Assembly: GCA_949289305.1 (NCBI GenBank)
Contig: CASENB010000021.1
Coordinates: 37,615 to 101,614 of the forward strand
Direction: 5' to 3'
Length of the DNA: 64,000 nt
Origin: an uncultured Spirochaetales bacterium
GTDB lineage: Bacteria > Spirochaetota > Spirochaetia > Sphaerochaetales > Sphaerochaetaceae
Below are positions 33,686 to 42,222 of this stretch, one piece after another (the stretch's first letter is position 1; each line of letters begins with the position of its first letter). Position numbers and translations under genes: made by a program. The notes beneath the pieces are model-generated. The model was not told where the DNA came from. It made no database searches and saw only the letters and a program-made list of their open reading frames with translations.

Positions 33686-36035
33686 TATTCGCTTTTTCTT
33701 AACTCTATAGCATCTAAAAAGTGATAGATCAATTCTTCATTTTTCAAGTACGGAAATAGGTTTTTTGAAAAGGAAAGATTTCCTTTTTTATCAATATAAA
33801 ATATATTGGGATGTGTCTTTGCGAGGTAATGTATTGGATTGCTTTTTGCCAGGCGGATAATCTTATCATCTGCCCAGAATCTAAAATCTTTCGTTGATTT
33901 ATCTTTTTCCATATCCATATAGTTTTTACCTTTTAGATAGAAGGTCTTAAAAGAGTTTATAATGTCTTTATCGCTTATATGCGTTTTTAATCCATTTGTA
34001 CTATAAAAAGCCTGTAGGGTAGGGATCTTATATGACTTTGTCATAGAAGTGTTCTCTATGACATTTATTAGAGATCTTTCAAAGGTGCAAGATTTCCCGT
34101 ATAGTCTTTTCTCTCTTCAATAAAAGATATATAGTCTCTGAATATGTTAAGACTTTTCTTTTGAGAGAAGATTAAATTTAATTCATCTCCGCTTAACGCA
34201 TCAAAAAGTTCAATTCTGCTTGGTATCCTTTTTAACTCTTCTTTTGCGTTTTCATATATATTGATTATTTTCTCTTTTATCGTAAGTTCCCTTCTCCTTA
34301 AGAAATCAAAAAGATCTATAAGGCGAAAATCAAAATTGACTATGCACCCAGAAGGCAATGTGTTTATATCTGTTACAGATTTTGCATCTAAAGCTGAAAC
34401 ATCCTCTTTTTCAACGTTATTACAGAGAAGAGATGGAATAAGAAATGCGTTATTATAATTACCGATGAAATCTAATACATTTAAATATTCTTTTCCTTTT
34501 GCCTTTCTTAATCCCCTTCCAAGTTGTTGAAGGAATATAACAGGGGATTCTGTAGGGCGTAAAAACATTACGAGATCAACATCAGGAATATCTATGCCTT
34601 CATTGAATATATCTACTGTGAAAATTACTTTTACTTCCCCTTTTTCAAGTTTATTTAAGGCAAGTTCTCTATCGAGTGCGAACTTGCTATTTGATGAGCC
34701 TGATATAACAGATGCAGAAGTGATTCCTTTTTCTGAAAAATAAGAGGCCATAAAGATTGCATGCTCCCTACTAGTTGTAAATGCAAGAGTTTTTGAGCTT
34801 GTGTATTTGTTATAGTTTTTAAAAATAAGTTCTGCTCTTTTTCTTATACTTAAGTTCTTTGTCAGATCGGATATTTTATAACGTCCATTTTTGCATTCTA
34901 TTTCGTTATAATTTACGGTGTCGTCAAAAATCCCATAGTAATGGAAAGGGACGAGAATATCCCTGTTTATTGCATCAGCTAAACTAATTTTGTAAGGAAC
35001 GTTATAATCACATAATCTGTAAATCGATTGACCGTCCATTCTTTCTGCCGTTGCTGTAAGACCTAGCAGGAATTTGGGTTTAAAATATGAAAGAACAGTT
35101 TTATAAGATAAAGCTGCGGCATGGTGGAATTCATCGATTATTATATAATCAAAACTACTAGGATGAAATAGACTGAGGTTATCTCTGTTTGCTAATGTAA
35201 GAACTGATGCAAAAATAATATCTTCTTTCGTATCTTTTTTATTGGCAGTAAAAAATCCTGTATTACAATTCTTTCTTACTTTTCTAAATGTCTTTTCTGC
35301 TTGCATTAATATTTCATTTCTGTGCGCAATAAAAAGAATTCGCTTAAAATTGATTGAATCAAAAGCGGCAAGATAAGTTTTTCCAATTCCTGTCGCTGCT
35401 TGTATTAGGGCTTTATCTGCACCCTCTTTTCTTGTTTCCTCCAGTGCGTATAGAGCTTCAAGCTGGACTTCATTTGCTTTAATTATGCCGGTTTGATGTA
35501 CTTCTTTAAGTTTTGGTTTTTTCCATGTGGATGCGTAAGAATAAAGTATTTCGTCTGTTAATGCTATTGCAGCTTCATTAAATAGGCGGCAAAACTCATC
35601 ATGAAAAAATTGTATCTCTTTCTTATCTTCCTTTTCTTTTAGTTCGTAGTTCCATTCAACTCCGTCTCGCATTGCACTTTCAGATATATTTGAAGATCCA
35701 ATGATCATATCCCATTTGCCATCGATAAGGAAAAAATACGATTTAGGATGAAACGATCTGCTTCCGTCTTTATATAATTTGATTTCTAGCGAATCTTTTA
35801 GCTCTTTTTTCAACACTTTTAACGCAAATGGTTCTGTGATTGAAAGGTATGTGCTTGTAAGAATTTTGATTTTAGCACCTCTTTCAGATGCTTCTTTTAA
35901 CTTTTCTAATAAAAGAACAAGTCCTGAAAAACGAAGAAAACTTACAATGATATCTATTCCGTCTGCTTTTTCGATCTTTTGTCTTATAGAGTTCAAAAGG
36001 CCGTCAGAGAAGCCTAAATGTATCCTTTCTGCCAT
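33610..36035 (-). pseudogene. PLD-nuclease/SF2 helicase (DUF3427-like), frameshifted
   Basis: Residues 1-160 are a phospholipase-D-like nuclease (HPK at 96-98, then GSSN). A superfamily II helicase follows (Walker A ATGIGKT at 214-220, IIDEFHHAA, FTTSREHA, RQLGRGLRKAKG). The first frame stops at about 34071 after GNLAPLKDL. The other frame, read through the same bases, gives FERSLINVIENTS and joins the 144-residue ORF MTKSYKIPTLQAFYSTNG to 33610, which looks like the family's usual C-terminus. One missing base near the CCTTT run at about 34085 would explain it. The start is MAERIH, seven bases after TACAAT. Either a recent inactivating mutation or a sequencing error. Confidence 0.7.
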
Positions 36036-36053
36036 GCAAAACATTGTATCATA

Positions 36054-37370
36054 TTACAGGTAACATGATAGATTTTCTTCATTTAAAAGCCATGCAGAAT
36101 ATAGAGGTAATGATAGTAATCCGTCCTCAAATCCAAAATTCTTACTAGATATTCTAATGCTAAGAGAAGGAGAGAACTTCTTCCTATATGCTGACAGGCT
36201 TTTAGATTTTGTATGTTCTGAAGACTTCACTTCAACAGGAATTACATTTGTTTTTACTTGGAGAATAAAGTCTATTTCTGCTTGGTCTTGTGATGTCCAA
36301 TAGAAAAGCGGTATATTATTTTGAACTAATTCAGATGCTACATAGTTTTCTGTTAAGCTTCCTATAAATCTAAGGCCTAATTGATTGATTATTACTTCTT
36401 TAGGCAGTGCTGACATTTGAACTAACAGTCCTGGATCTAACAAATATAGCTTAAAAGAGGAGATATCTTCGTAAGCTTTAATTGGAAGAAAAGGATCTGT
36501 AATTCTTTTACATTTTAATACGAGTCCTGAATCATTAAGCCATTCAATGGAAGGCCCGAACAGTCCTGCAGTAGCCCCTTTTCTTATAACATTATATTGG
36601 AATTTGTTGTTTTCTTTTGCCAGCTGGATAGGAATTGTATCAAAAGCACGCTGTGCTAATAGTTTCGAAGAACTGTCTGCATATTTTGCTATATCTGCTC
36701 TGTAATCAGACAATATTTGGCTTTGTATTTCACTGCACGTTAAAAAACTTTTATTTTTTACATATTCTGATACGACTTCAGGCATTCCTCCTACAATAAG
36801 ATAATCTCTGTATAGAGAGATCAATTCTTCGTGTATAGCTTGAGGAAGTTTCTCTCTTTTTAAGAAAGAGGAAAAACACATATCTCTTAATTCGTTTCTA
36901 TCTAATGCAAGTAAGAATTCTTCAAAATCGAGAGGATAGAGCTTTTCTGTAATGACTTTGCCGACAGGAAATGAAAAGTCTTCTCTTTTTATTGCAACGC
37001 CCAGAAGACTGCCTGCTCCAATTACATGCACGTCCATTCCACTGTCGTAAAAATATTTCAAAGCCGTAATTGCACGAGGGCATGCTTGAATTTCATCTAA
37101 GATAATTAAAGTTTTTCCGCTAATAAATCTTACGTTTGTTAATATTTCAAGCTGTGGGATTATTGTATTGGCAGAAATGTCTTCATTGAATATTGTTTTT
37201 GCCCTTTCTGTCTTTTCAAAGTCTACGAAGATTATATTTTCAAAGTGAGTCTCACCAAACTTTTTTATTATATAAGTCTTCCCTGTTTGTCTTGCTCCAA
37301 TGAGAATTAGAGGTTTTCGTTTTTCAGATTCTTTCCACTTGAGTAGAGTGTTTTCTATTTTTCTCTGCAT
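36054..37370 (-). CDS. AAA_14/DUF4143 ATPase
   Basis: 438-residue P-loop ATPase of the widespread AAA_14-DUF4143 family. Walker A is in GARQTGKTY (near residue 22), Walker B in TLIILDEIQACP, then the sensor GAGSLLG. The C-terminal DUF4143 half has IEFILQ-like IDFILQVKTNVIPVEVKSS (a PD-(D/E)XK-like D-EVK pattern). Function is unestablished; a nucleic-acid or toxin-like role is often assumed. I place the start at MQRKIENTL, six bases after a perfect TATAAT, with a CTGACG -35; the longer reading spans the promoter. A second, different family member lies at 61658. Confidence 0.85.
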   Translation of the reverse strand: MQRKIENTLLKWKESEKRKPLILIGARQTGKTYIIKKFGETHFENIIFVDFEKTERAKTIFNEDISANTIIPQLEILTNVRFISGKTLIILDEIQACPRAITALKYFYDSGMDVHVIGAGSLLGVAIKREDFSFPVGKVITEKLYPLDFEEFLLALDRNELRDMCFSSFLKREKLPQAIHEELISLYRDYLIVGGMPEVVSEYVKNKSFLTCSEIQSQILSDYRADIAKYADSSSKLLAQRAFDTIPIQLAKENNKFQYNVIRKGATAGLFGPSIEWLNDSGLVLKCKRITDPFLPIKAYEDISSFKLYLLDPGLLVQMSALPKEVIINQLGLRFIGSLTENYVASELVQNNIPLFYWTSQDQAEIDFILQVKTNVIPVEVKSSEHTKSKSLSAYRKKFSPSLSIRISSKNFGFEDGLLSLPLYSAWLLNEENLSCYL

Positions 37371-37394
37371 ATACACATTATAATGCAAAATTAT

Positions 37395-37443
37395 TTTTTC
37401 GTCAGAAAAAATCACTTATTAAATGATTTTTCTTGACGAAAAA
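37395..37443. repeat. Long inverted repeat between methyltransferase and DUF4143 genes
   Basis: Two 20-bp arms (37395-37414 and 37424-37443) match at 18 of 20 positions around a nine-base loop; the core is TTTTTCGTCA. It may terminate the methyltransferase transcript. It also places CTGACG as a -35 element of the ATPase promoter, so it could be an operator. Confidence 0.65.
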
Positions 37444-37449
37444 GTCATT

Positions 37450-38031
37450 TTATTCCTTCTTTGCTATTACGTTCAGCCATCTTTCTTCTATTCTTTCGGG
37501 TCTTACATCATTTGTGATCCAGACTTTTCTCACATTAAATAGGCCATCTATATAGTCTTTCATTGTCTCTTCTGTAAGATTTAAAAAGAAACGTCCGTTT
37601 TTATTTCCTTCACCTTTGCCATATTTGAAAGAGAAATAGAAAACACCATTCTCTCTTAATGCCCTATGAATTAACTTCATAATGAGGTGAAGGTCATTTG
37701 ATGGAACATGGAGTAGGGAAGAACAGGCCCAAACACCATCAAATTCATTTATATAATCTAAATCTTCAAAGAGTAGATGTCTTGCTTTTAATCCTGTGTT
37801 CTCTTCTGCTATCTTACACATCTCAATAGAACCATCTGTAAGTGTTACAGAAAAACCTTTTGAGAGGAAATATTTTCCATCTCTTCCCGTACCGCATCCA
37901 AGATCTAAAATCTTAGCACCATTTTCTAAGAATGATATAAATTCATCTTCAATGCTTTTCATATCAACACTGATGGTGTTCTCTTTAAAATTTTCTGCAT
38001 TCTTATTATAGAAATCGATCGTATTATCCAT
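37450..38031 (-). CDS. Class I SAM-dependent methyltransferase
   Basis: 193 residues with the Rossmann SAM-binding motif ILDLGCGTGRDGKYF (about 40-54), acidic TDGS at strand 2, and FDGVWACSSLLHVP at motif IV/post-I. It resembles small TehB/UbiE-like methyltransferases; the substrate cannot be read. TATACT ends six bases before the ATG, again suggesting a leaderless message. It is first in a minus-strand run with the DUF4143 ATPase and PLD-helicase, separated from them by a long inverted repeat. Confidence 0.82.
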   Translation of the reverse strand: MDNTIDFYNKNAENFKENTISVDMKSIEDEFISFLENGAKILDLGCGTGRDGKYFLSKGFSVTLTDGSIEMCKIAEENTGLKARHLLFEDLDYINEFDGVWACSSLLHVPSNDLHLIMKLIHRALRENGVFYFSFKYGKGEGNKNGRFFLNLTEETMKDYIDGLFNVRKVWITNDVRPERIEERWLNVIAKKE

Positions 38032-38165
38032 ATTTCAAGTATACAACGAAATAGTATTCATTAAATAAATTAACATACAATAAAGTTGCCAACTCTAAAG
38101 TTGGTTAGAGGATGAGATGTTTTTGCGAGAAATAAAGAAAAGAGAATTTTAATAATTGATACTTT

Positions 38166-38638
38166 TCACTCTTTAGCTTGAAAGTAGTTTTTATACTCAT
38201 CTGAGAACAGTTTGCTTCCAAGTCTTCTGACTCCGCCATATAAGTGTTTTGTGATCAGATCTTTAACGCCGGATGAATCTCTTCTATCTATCATATCCAT
38301 TATTATTCTATGTTCATTAATGACATCTGGAACGTTCTTTGCACCCATGATATCAAGTCTGATAAACCTGGAATAATCCGGATGCGGCTTCGTAAGCAGG
38401 GACCATATATATAGCTTGTTTGTTGTTTTAAACCAGATCTTATGCATCTCAAGATCTTTTAAAAGAAATTCATTAATGTCAAATGTCTCTAAATCATCTA
38501 TTCCTTCTGCTGCTTTTTCAAGCTGATCTAGTGAATATCTTATGCTCTCAACGTCTGTTGGGGATGCTGATGCGATGAAATCTGTTAAAACAGAGGTCTC
38601 CGCAGCTACCCTTAAATAAATAACTTCGCTTGCAACTG
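38166..38638 (-). pseudogene. GntR-family (FCD) regulator, N-terminus deleted
   Basis: Only the FCD effector domain remains. Reading upstream of the first ATG (38447), the frame continues without a stop through EVIYLRVAAETSVLTDFIAS and SLDQLEKAAEG to about 38640, where it meets the truncated TRAP gene. The winged-helix DNA-binding part (about 70 residues) is missing and no start codon is present in the conserved part. Normal FCD regulators lie divergent from the operon they control. The loss implies that regulation of the TRAP operon is gone. Confidence 0.75.
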
Positions 38639-39420
38639 AAAAAGAGATGCTTGAGCAGGTTGTTATTGGAACAATTCAGGGAATGAGAGGTGGTCAGTTT
38701 GATTTTACTCCGCGTCTTCTCATGTTCACTCTTCCGTTCTTAGCTCAGACAAGAGAGGAAGTAACGGCACTTCTTCATAGCGATCTTGCTGCAAAAGTAT
38801 GTGCAGAGGCGGAAGCAGAGACAGGAACAGTTATTATCAATCTCTGTGATGCTGGCGGATTCAGACAGTTCTCAAACAACAGACATCAGATTACAAAGCC
38901 AGAAGATTTCCAGGGCTTGAAGATGAGAACTGCTGGAATGACGACAATAGATAAGACATTAACCGCTCTTGGCGCTACAATCACACCAGTTCCATATTCT
39001 GATCTTTATATGGCTCTAAGGACAGGTGTTGCTGATGGACAGGAGAACCCATGGGTAAATATTTCAACAATGAAATTCTATGAGGTTCAGGACTACTTTA
39101 CAGAAGTCAACTACCAGTTCCATCCAGATCCATTCTATGTGAATGCTTCATGGTGGAACAGTCTGCCAGAGGAATTCCAGACAATCATCAAAGAGTGTGC
39201 TGACGAGATGGGTGCATACAATGATCAGCTGATCGATGAGATTCAGGAATCTGCAAAACAGGAAATAATCGATGCAGGCGGAAATGTATATGTACCAACA
39301 GAGGAAGAGCTTCAGGCATTCAAGGATGCAGTACAGGTTGTTTATCAGCAGTGCATCGATGAGGGAATTTTAACAGCTGAAGAGCTTGCAGAATTGCAGG
39401 CTATCGTAGAGGCTAACTAA
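38632..39420 (+). pseudogene. TRAP transporter binding protein DctP, N-terminus deleted
   Basis: About 260 residues of a DctP-type solute receptor: MLEQVVIGTIQG, the FTLPFLAQTREEV loop, KPEDFQGLKMRTAGMT (with the carboxylate-binding Arg), PYSDLYMALRTGVADGQENPW and FHPDPFYVN. Signal peptide and roughly the first 70 residues are missing. The frame upstream of the first ATG (38647) runs only to about 38632, then a stop appears. No ribosome site precedes 38647. Without export signal it cannot serve in the periplasm. The permease genes downstream are intact. Confidence 0.8.
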
Positions 39421-39430
39421 TTAGCTTTTC

Positions 39431-39459
39431 TGCTCCCAAGGGGCTGACTTTTGGGAGCA
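39431..39459 (+). terminator. Intercistronic hairpin between dctP and dctQ
   Basis: TGCTCCCAA (39431-39439) pairs with TTGGGAGCA (39451-39459) and is followed by an A/T stretch, not a clean T run. Such hairpins between binding-protein and permease genes usually stabilise or attenuate the message to give more receptor than permease. Confidence 0.6.
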
Positions 39460-39483
39460 TATTTATTTAATCGGGAGAAAACT

Positions 39484-40026
39484 ATGGACACATTGAAGAA
39501 TGTGGGCAAGAAGCTTTTCAACATCTATTTTGCAATAGGTGTTGCTGCAATGGCGCTCCTTGCTGTCCTAATCTGTTTTACTGTCATAATGAGATATTTC
39601 TTCTCGTTAAGTTGGAAAGAGCTTTCAGAATTCAACGTGACTCTTTTCGCTTTCACCACTTTCTGGGGAATGGGCGTTTGTATAATAAAGAATGAACACG
39701 TTATAATCGATATTCTTTATGACAGGATTAAGCCTTCTATTAAACGTTATCTGGCGATTGTCGATTATCTTATCGTATTAGCCGTAGACGTCATATTTAC
39801 TTATGAGGGCTTCAAGTATGTTGCTGTTGCTGGAAAGCAGATAAGCCAGGGAATGGAGATTCGAATGAAGTATATGTATGGAATCATGCCGGTTTCAGGT
39901 ATTCTATGCGCTATCTGCATTATTGCGAAAATCATAGAGTTCATTACAGCAGACATTTCTTATTTTGCTCCTAAAAACAAGGAGTTAACAGAGGATGATC
40001 CAGTTGTAGAGGAGAATGTAAAATGA
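39484..40026 (+). CDS. dctQ: TRAP transporter small permease DctQ
   Basis: 180-residue inner-membrane subunit with four transmembrane helices. The family segment is visible as VIMRYFFSLSWKELSEFNVTLFAFTTFWGMG, followed by NEHVIIDIL. The start at MDTLKNVG follows CGGGAG. The gene overlaps dctM by four bases (ATGA), the standard coupling. With DctM it forms the Na+-driven membrane part of a TRAP system for an organic acid or sugar acid. Confidence 0.92.
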   Translation: MDTLKNVGKKLFNIYFAIGVAAMALLAVLICFTVIMRYFFSLSWKELSEFNVTLFAFTTFWGMGVCIIKNEHVIIDILYDRIKPSIKRYLAIVDYLIVLAVDVIFTYEGFKYVAVAGKQISQGMEIRMKYMYGIMPVSGILCAICIIAKIIEFITADISYFAPKNKELTEDDPVVEENVK

Positions 40027-41312
40027 CAATGATTATTCTTCTATTGCTGCTCGTATTCTTTGCAGCGATCGGGGTTCCTCTTGCTTTCTCGATCGGAGCA
40101 GCCTGCGTAACTTATATTTTGACGAACGTTCCTCAGTTCCTCGTTATGATCCCTCAGAGGGTTTGGAATGGAACTTATAGTGAATTGATGATTGCAATGC
40201 CATTGTTCATGTTAGCTGGAGAGCTGATGAGTACAGGCGGTATAACAAAGAGGATCATTAATTTCTGTCTTCAGATTCTTAGACCAGTTCATGGAGGGCT
40301 TGGTGAAGTAAATATCGTTGCTTCCATGATATTCGGGGGTATTTCTGGATCTTCAGTTGCAGATACGTCTGCTCTTGGAAGTATCCTGATTCCTGCTATG
40401 GAAGAGCAAGGGTATCCTAAAGATGCTTCTGCCGGTATTACTGTCGCATCATCTACTATGGGAATGATTATCCCTCCATCGACTCCGATGATCGTTTATT
40501 CTATGATATCAGGGGCATCCGTTGGTGCATTATTCATGGCAGGAGCGATTCCAGGTATCTTGATAGGTCTTACCCAGCTTATTCTTGTGTTTGTATTAAG
40601 CGTCAAGAATCACTGGCATCCAAAATTCGGCAAATTCAATTCAAAGGAATTCTGGCATGATATCCTTGCAGGAATTCCTGCTCTGCTAATGCCTTTATTC
40701 ATCATTATCGTAGTATCGACTGGAATTTGTACTGCATCAGAGAGTGCAGGCGCTGCAGTATTTTATGCCATTATTGTTGGATTCTTTATCTATAAAGAGC
40801 TTACATGGAAAGCAGTATGGGAAGCGGTGAAAAAAACTTTCATCTCCTCTGCTTCCGTCATGATTATTATTGGTTTTACAACAATATTCACTTGGATTTT
40901 AACAATGGAACAAGTTCCACAGCAGGTTGCAGCATTCTTTACATCATTGAATATGCCTACGTGGGGAATTGCAATTATTTTTGACATCATGATTCTTCTT
41001 ATTGGATGTTTTATTGATGTAAGTCCTGCAATTCTTCTTTTAACGCCGATAATGCTCCCCGTAATGGAAAGTTATGGATTTTCTGCTCTTCAGTTTGGTG
41101 CGATGATGATCACTGGTCTTGCGATCGGACTTGTAACACCTCCTGTAGGAATGTGTCTGAATGTCTGCAATAAGATAAACAGGATGCCTATAATCTCAAT
41201 TTTCAAAGGTGCGGCACCTTATTTGCTATGTAATGTAATCGTACTTTTGGCTATAAGCCTTTGGACGCCGCTTACAACATGGTTGCCGATACTTGTTGGT
41301 TACAGCATATAA
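40023..41312 (+). CDS. dctM: TRAP transporter large permease DctM
   Basis: 429 residues, about 12 helices, intact. Conserved family segments include LFMLAGELM, FGGISGSSVADTSALGSILIPAME, GYPKDASAGITVASSTMGMIIPPSTPMIVYS and the C-terminal GLATPPVG-like GLVTPPVGMCLNVCN. It forms the transport channel with DctQ. Because the receptor gene is truncated, this permease probably cannot take up its ligand unless it borrows another DctP. Followed 12 bases later by the aldolase gene. Confidence 0.94.
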   Translation: MTMIILLLLLVFFAAIGVPLAFSIGAACVTYILTNVPQFLVMIPQRVWNGTYSELMIAMPLFMLAGELMSTGGITKRIINFCLQILRPVHGGLGEVNIVASMIFGGISGSSVADTSALGSILIPAMEEQGYPKDASAGITVASSTMGMIIPPSTPMIVYSMISGASVGALFMAGAIPGILIGLTQLILVFVLSVKNHWHPKFGKFNSKEFWHDILAGIPALLMPLFIIIVVSTGICTASESAGAAVFYAIIVGFFIYKELTWKAVWEAVKKTFISSASVMIIIGFTTIFTWILTMEQVPQQVAAFFTSLNMPTWGIAIIFDIMILLIGCFIDVSPAILLLTPIMLPVMESYGFSALQFGAMMITGLAIGLVTPPVGMCLNVCNKINRMPIISIFKGAAPYLLCNVIVLLAISLWTPLTTWLPILVGYSI

Positions 41313-41324
41313 AAGGAGGAAAAT

Positions 41325-42113
41325 ATGACACTAAAGGAGAAAATGAAAAAAGGGCCTGTATTCGGCATGGCCTGTTTTACAGGAACGACTTGCGTAATAG
41401 AGAATATCGCAATGTCAGGTTTGGACTTCATATATCTTGATTTGGAACATACTAACTGGATGCTCTCTGAAGATTTTGAAAAGCAGATCATGGCTGCAAA
41501 ACTTCATGACATCTCTGTTCTAGTCAGAATGGCTGACGATGACGAGGTTGCAATTAGAAAAGTTTTAGAGTGGGGAGCTGATGGGGTAGTTATTCCTCAT
41601 TGTAAGACGAAAGAAATGACTGAGCGCGCTGTTGAAGGAGCAAAGTTCTTCCCTCTTGGAAGAAGAGGCGGAGAGTCGAATGTTAGAGCCGCAGGATTTG
41701 GTTATAATGACTTTGACTGGAACAATTACATTGAGAGTCAGAACAGGGATACTCTTGTAATTCCGATGGATGAGGATTTTGAGTTTACCGACAACATCGA
41801 TGAAATCCTTTCTGTTCCTGGAATCGACGCAGTAAATTTCGGCCCTATAGACTATGCCGTATCAAAGGGACTTAAGATCGGCTATCAGATGGGATCTGAG
41901 GTTAAAGAAGCTTTCAATGTTCTTGTAAAGAAGGCGAAAGAAAAGGGAATCGGTGTTCTTGGTCCTGTCGTTCCTCCAACAAAGGAGAATATCAAGGAGG
42001 CTATTGAAGACGGATACACTATGATAATCCTTGGTAATGATATGTGGCACTTCCAGAAGGCTTTAAAAGATCTTGTTAAAAACGAGGTTGAAGAAGTTAA
42101 AAAAGAGTTATAA
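41325..42113 (+). CDS. HpcH/HpaI-family class II aldolase
   Basis: 262-residue TIM-barrel aldolase. The family pattern is clear: FGMACFTGTTCVIENIAMSGLDFIYLDLEHTNW (catalytic His and metal-site region), VLVRM, WGADGVVIPHCKTKEM, FFPLGRRGG and VNFGPIDYA. Members cleave 2-keto-3-deoxy sugar acids or dihydroxyheptenedioate to pyruvate plus an aldehyde using a divalent metal. AAAGGAGG precedes the ATG. Sitting last in the TRAP operon, it probably degrades what that transporter once imported. Confidence 0.87.
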   Translation: MTLKEKMKKGPVFGMACFTGTTCVIENIAMSGLDFIYLDLEHTNWMLSEDFEKQIMAAKLHDISVLVRMADDDEVAIRKVLEWGADGVVIPHCKTKEMTERAVEGAKFFPLGRRGGESNVRAAGFGYNDFDWNNYIESQNRDTLVIPMDEDFEFTDNIDEILSVPGIDAVNFGPIDYAVSKGLKIGYQMGSEVKEAFNVLVKKAKEKGIGVLGPVVPPTKENIKEAIEDGYTMIILGNDMWHFQKALKDLVKNEVEEVKKEL

Positions 42114-42136
42114 GACCAGATAAGCATAACAAAAGT

Positions 42137-42175
42137 AATGCATGCGAGATAACATCAAACATGCATTCTTTTTTT
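42137..42175 (+). terminator. Terminator of the TRAP-aldolase operon
   Basis: AATGCATG (42137-42144) pairs with CATGCATT (42160-42167), followed by CTTTTTTT. Confidence 0.85.
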
Positions 42176-42181
42176 CAGACT

Positions 42182-42208
42182 AAAAGACCTCATCAAGCTG
42201 ATGAGGTC
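42182..42208 (-). terminator. Terminator of leuS
   Basis: A ten-base-pair stem (GACCTCATCA at 42186-42195 with TGATGAGGTC at 42199-42208) and a three-base loop is followed on the minus strand by TTTTA, 15 bases after the leuS stop. Confidence 0.75.
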
Positions 42209-42222
42209 GTCTTATGGAATAA

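Noticed and set aside
34060..34110. Programmed ribosomal frameshift in the helicase gene
   Set aside because: No classical X-XXY-YYZ slippery heptamer with a following pseudoknot was seen; simple mutation or sequencing error is more likely.
37395..37443. Inverted repeat as the ends of an insertion sequence or MITE
   Set aside because: No transposase, no target-site duplication seen and only a nine-base centre; a terminator/operator reading is simpler.
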